Source: Cylindrodendrum hubeiense | Taxonomy: Eukaryota > Ascomycota > Sordariomycetes > Hypocreales > Nectriaceae | Direction: 5' to 3' | Assembly: GCA_014621425.1 (NCBI GenBank) | Contig: JAANBB010000537.1 | Coordinates: 1-23,956, forward strand | Length of the DNA: 23,956 nucleotides | Notes under the pieces: model-generated | The model's database searches: none | Seen by the model: only the letters and a program-made list of their open reading frames with translations | What the model was told of the DNA's origin: nothing | Made by a program: the position numbers and the translations under genes | Part shown: positions 20,006 to 23,956 of the stretch, piece after piece | Layout: every line of letters starts with the position of its first letter | Position numbering within the stretch: position 1 is the stretch's first letter

Positions 20006-21152
20006 GGTGGGCCGTCAGTGGTGCAACATGAGATTAACTTGCAACAAGACTCTGACGTTGAAGGGATCGATTAAGGGATACCACGGTATGATATAAAAAT
20101 TATTGAGCAGACGGAGCTGTCAACTTTCTTGTGAGACAACGCCGTGGGGCTCCACACCACCGACAGCGTTGGATCTGTCCTAGGTGATCATGGACCACCC
20201 TTGAGCTGGAGAGGCATTCCTGCATGGAGGAGCCACTAGTCCCGTCCATCCCTCCTGACAGGTATGCAGGTATGTTGCATATTCGTCCAAGAGCTCTGGC
20301 CGGCAAGTCTGGTATGCAGATGCGATCTAGCCCTGGCATAACCCTTGCATCACGATGATAGCGAGGCAAGGCTACCCCAGGGCTTTCCACGACGCAGGTG
20401 TACGTCCGAGCACTGCACCGCACTTGCTTAGGCCCTTGCTTGCTTCTCTGCACTGTTTGACATGCTCTGCTGAGTCCCCTAGACACGCAGCCAATCGCCG
20501 AGCGAAGGAAAAGAAGTAAAGAGAGAGGTGTTCAGATAGAGCACTGGGGCGTAGGGAGCGCGGCAAAGGGACCCTCCAGAGCGAGAGGACAGAGACAAGG
20601 CGCGGCTCAACGGAGATACTGGCAGAGACAATGAAGGAAAAAAAGTGAGATCTGATAGTCTACTTGACTCGCAACAGAAAACATTTCGCTTCCAGGAAAT
20701 ATCGACGTGGTCCGCTTGCTTCCAGACGGGGCCTGCGAGACCGACCCATCCACATGAGCTGTGACATTCTGCCAGCTAGACTCGTTAGCGCTCTCGTGGT
20801 CACTGGCCGACTTGGCAGCGACCTCTGGTCAGATCTGACCCGTACAGCTCGCAGTCGATCGGGCCCATAGCCGTAGGCCAAGACACACAGAACGGATGAG
20901 GCACAGACACCTGGGGAATGAGGCCAAGCCCGGCAGTGATCGGCGAGAGGCTGGATACGAACCCCCCCGACGAGCGACAGATTGATCCACGACTCGATGG
21001 GAGGGTCCGTGGTGACCCCGAGACCGTTTGCTCGGGAGGGGTTGGCTGTCCTCAGTATTGGTCCATGATAGTACTACGTCATGGCTATAGCAGTTCTGCT
21101 TGTGATGTGGTCGGGTGGACGCTGCTCATGACTGCGTCGTCACGGCGTCTCC

Positions 21153-21185
21153 GGCTGAGCGTCTCCAGGCCAGAGACGCTCAGCC
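21153..21185. repeat. Perfect 13-bp inverted repeat with 7-nt loop
   Basis: GGCTGAGCGTCTC at 21153-21165 pairs exactly with GAGACGCTCAGCC at 21173-21185 across the loop CAGGCCA. It is not followed by a T-run, so it does not look like a terminator, and fungal nuclear genes do not use such terminators. No flanking gene explains it. Confidence 0.75.
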
Positions 21186-21231
21186 ATCTTGGCTCTGGGT
21201 CGAGGCTCTCGCCGGCGTCCAGAATGGTTCA

Positions 21232-21268
21232 CGTCGGATCCGCACGCTTCGCTGCGGAGAATCCGACG
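21232..21268. repeat. Second, imperfect stem-loop
   Basis: CGTCGGAT and CCGCA on the left pair with TGCGG and ATCCGACG on the right, with a 3-nt bulge (AGA) on the right arm; a CGCTTCGC segment forms the tip. It lies 46 bp after the perfect hairpin. Confidence 0.6.
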
Positions 21269-21689
21269 GCTTCCCTCCTTGCCTACTGCATCAGCGGCAG
21301 GAGAGACCTGCGTGGCTTCTGGGCGGAGGGGTGAGACAGTGTTTTCGATGGCCGAGGAGAACAGTTGCTACGGGAGAAAGCCACCGAATAAACAAGTTGT
21401 GCTGTCCATGGCAACGGCCTTGGGAATGGTTAGTTATATTGTGTCATTGAGGGGACAACTACACTTGAATTCCAGGCGCGTCTGATCAACGGATTGCATT
21501 TTGATTTGCAAAGAGCAGTCTGGGCTTTGATCGACGCATTACGATGGAGGCGAGGATGAGGACGAGAGTTGTTGTGCTAGGCGACGGCTGGGTCACGGTT
21601 TCCAGTTCCCAGCTGACCTGTTTGCTTACCTCACCAGTGGCTTCAATAGCTCCCGTCAGAAAACAGACCGTGCGGGCTATTGACAGCCT

Positions 21690-21771
21690 CAGCGGGCTTC
21701 AGTGGGCTCCAGTGTGTGCAGTGGATGTCAGTGGATGTCAGTGGATTGTCAGTGGATTGTCAGTAGACTCT
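21690..21771. repeat. Minisatellite of 9-11 bp units, about eight copies
   Basis: Units begin with CAG at 21690, 21700, 21710, 21719, 21729, 21739, 21750 and 21761. The core is CAGTGGATGT, with early copies reading CAGCGGGCTT and CAGTGGGCTC and later copies an extra T (CAGTGGATTGT). The graded change along the array suggests stepwise local duplication. Confidence 0.8.
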
Positions 21772-21896
21772 CAGAGCCAGTGCGCCGTGGTTCCCCGAGG
21801 CTCGAACATGGCCACTTCGATTAGCTCATGCGCTATCTGGCTCCCTGCATCCAACGTCCAACATACTTGTTACTCATCACTTTCTGGCAATCCTTC

Positions 21897-21962
21897 CACC
21901 CATCCATCTCTCTCTTTCTCTAGCCCTCTCTCTGTCTCTCCCTCTATCTCTGGAGCTCTCTA
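21897..21962. repeat. CT-rich low-complexity tract
   Basis: The plus strand is almost wholly C and T, built on CTCT and TCTC repeats. Such tracts often precede fungal transcription start sites, but no convincing gene follows here, so it is recorded as low-complexity sequence only. Confidence 0.7.
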
Positions 21963-23956
21963 TGCTTGCGAATCCCTTTGTGTGTGTCTCTTCCCCCGCA
22001 TACTGCATTGCTGCAACGCGAGGAAAGGGAGCGTCTAGCTCCCGTGTTCGCGTGTATGCGAAGGGTCTCCTTGCCAGGGCGGCACGCGTCCCTCCCTGCT
22101 TCTGCGACCAGTCCTTCGCAGTAGTTGGCCCGGAGCTACAGCACCGGGGTGTAGATCGCAGTTCGTCGCCTCTGCCACGATTTGCGCTGCATGTCTCGTC
22201 GATCGTTCCTGAGTGCCCAGGGGAGGCTTGAAACCCCGAGAAGCGCGGCATTCGGAGGCTTTGTGGGCATCTTTGCCAACCTCATCGGCGACAACATGTG
22301 CTCAGACCCCGGAACACATGTAGGAGGTGATGCAAGTGGCTCTTTGACGCGCACATTGATGGGATGGCATTGTAGATGGAAGCTCGCGTCTCACCATTTA
22401 CTCCGAGATGACCAGAAGCAGGCACTGGTCTGCAATCGATCGACGTTTTAGTCTCCTGCCGAGTTCTTGCCCTTGCGCAGTCCTGCGTATTCTGTAACCC
22501 GTACTCCGCAGAAGGACCATGTTTGACGCGCATTGGTCCATTTTCAAGAAGCTGAGCTCTTGTCTTGTTAGGGATCCTGAGGGGAGAACCCAATCGAGCA
22601 AGCAGCTGTTGACAGCTGATGATGGCTACTGGGTCACGCTCAACATTCCTTCTTTTGGCATCTGCTATTTTTCACTTCCCCTCTTGAGACCTACGCCAGC
22701 AGTTGGAGCTATCCGGTCGGCCAATCTCTGGCCTTGATTTGACCGCGAGGAGATTCTCTTGTTAGCAGCTGCCGACTTCTACCCGAACCCAAACGTCTCG
22801 GATATGGGATGGTAACTGATCGAAGATGCCGTAGACAGACGCAGCATAGGCCTAGGGCAAGGGGGTAAGACCAGCAGCTGTGCGCTTTGACGATGCGTCA
22901 AAAGTGTCGTGATCATCTGCGACATTTGCCCAGAGCACACGTGGTTGAGGTAGGGAGCATGGACTGAACCTCCACCATATCGACGTACCCTATACCACGA
23001 TGTGGTACATTTTGTATTGTAGCCACCGAACAGGGTATTAGTATTGGTAGCAACGATTTTCGACACTTACAGTTGCTCAATAAATAGGTCAGGAAAATAG
23101 TTCAGTTGTTAGGGATCTAGCTTCATACAGGAGAGCACAGTCGCAGTTGTTCGTCATAGTTGTCGAATGATGACGCTGTCGTATTTTTCGTAGCTCAACT
23201 TTGATGCAGTTTCAAGCCCGCAGGAGGAGAACATAAGACAACCCCAATCGCCAAGACCTTTACTACAATCGTACGAAGTAGTCCTGCCACCAAGAGCAGT
23301 CGGATAGAGGATAATCCCTACCGATCGATTACAGATTGGGTTTCGATCTTTACGCATGTCTAGCATCAACATCGCGACCCTGCATGGGCTTGCATTCACT
23401 GACAGACACGATGATTTGTTTTCATAGGTCCTATGGTGTCTATTCTCGCGCATGATGTGGATAGATTCCACCGAAGAATGCTACGTTCAGGGTCACGAGC
23501 AAGGCTCGGTCTTCGCCGGTATGGCCTCCAGGATTTATCATCATCGTGGGCCTCGCCCCGGTATTCGTGGAAATTCGCAATTTGAAAGACAGGCAAGCCA
23601 AGCAGGCTTTGGACGAAGCCAGCCTTGTGGTGCCGGGAGGGCGAACTCACCACTTCGAGAGCCAAGCACATGGGCAGGGGAGAAGAGCAGGTCCATACCT
23701 TGACAGGCCGCAATCCTTAGCCAGTTTGGGCGTTTGCCTCGGACGATCTCACGCGTTATGCGAGATACACGCGGGGCGACCACTGGGGGCATGTACATTT
23801 TCGGCGACCGGGGCCATTAGCATCTGGAAGTCGTCCGAGAGGGACAAAAAAAAAAAAAGAGGGTTTGATAGACATGGGGATTCGAACATCGAATCCTGGG
23901 GATCCTGGTGATGGTGGTGTGGTGCAGCCATGAAGCTTCTCATCCCAACTTTCCCC

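Larger units (their letters stand above)
20006..23956. other. Gene-poor right end
   Basis: The first few hundred bases are the promoter side of the 422-residue protein gene. Beyond that, frames of 60-164 codons occur on both strands with no motif, matched by equally long frames opposite. The visible structure is a perfect 13-bp stem-loop (21153-21185), a second imperfect stem-loop (21232-21268), a roughly 10-bp minisatellite (21690-21771), a CT-rich tract (21897-21962), and an oligo-A run near 23846-23858. The best coding-like run is 23463-23910 (plus), but it has no supported start or family. I cannot exclude a gene with many short exons. Confidence 0.4.

Noticed and set aside
20918..21334. 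Plus-strand ORF of 138 codons
   Set aside because: It spans both stem-loops, has no motif, and two other plus-strand frames over the same bases are equally open.
23870..23900. tRNA-like T-loop (GGGGATTCGAAC) near the right end
   Set aside because: The bases form a simple 8-bp palindrome with a 3-nt loop; no acceptor, D or anticodon arm can be built around it.

Overview
The window looks like nuclear DNA of a filamentous ascomycete, probably a Sordariomycete. Coding regions are GC-rich, introns are short (56-141 nt) with GTAAGT or GTATGT donors, and the gene set is typical: a GPI-type modular GH18 chitinase, a fungal multi-pass membrane protein of DUF3433 type, a pirin, and a long disordered Ser/Pro protein. 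Assignment to class is inference from protein style; no marker gene is present.

Layout, left to right. At the left edge (7-26, minus) a start codon in good context sits directly before a perfect splice donor, so it is probably the first coding exon of a gene leaving the window. From 27 to 2150 no gene is supported. A three-exon chitinase gene fills 2151-5287 (minus). From 5288 to about 10235 there is a long gene-poor stretch with short tandem repeats and only one weak small ORF (9370-9549, minus). At 10236-11036 (plus) lies a degenerate protein-kinase-like pseudogene that no single ORF reveals: it must be read through four frameshifts and four in-frame stops. A pirin-family gene follows at 11185-12255 (minus), with a hydrophobic N-terminal extension and two plausible starts. 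The interval 12256-14957 is mostly non-coding. It holds a small foldback structure and a coding-like but broken minus-strand stretch (13816-14611). A two-exon gene for an 862-residue membrane protein runs 14958-17687 (plus). It is convergent with a gene for a 422-residue disordered protein (18737-20005, minus). From 20006 to the right end I find no convincing gene, only a minisatellite, a CT-rich tract and two neighbouring stem-loops.

The four intact genes do not form a recognisable pathway or cluster. There is no sign of a secondary-metabolite cluster, intact transposon, tRNA, rRNA or CRISPR array. The points most worth a second look are the kinase relic, the chitinase that has a GPI-type C-terminus but no visible N-terminal signal peptide, and the possible dual-start pirin.
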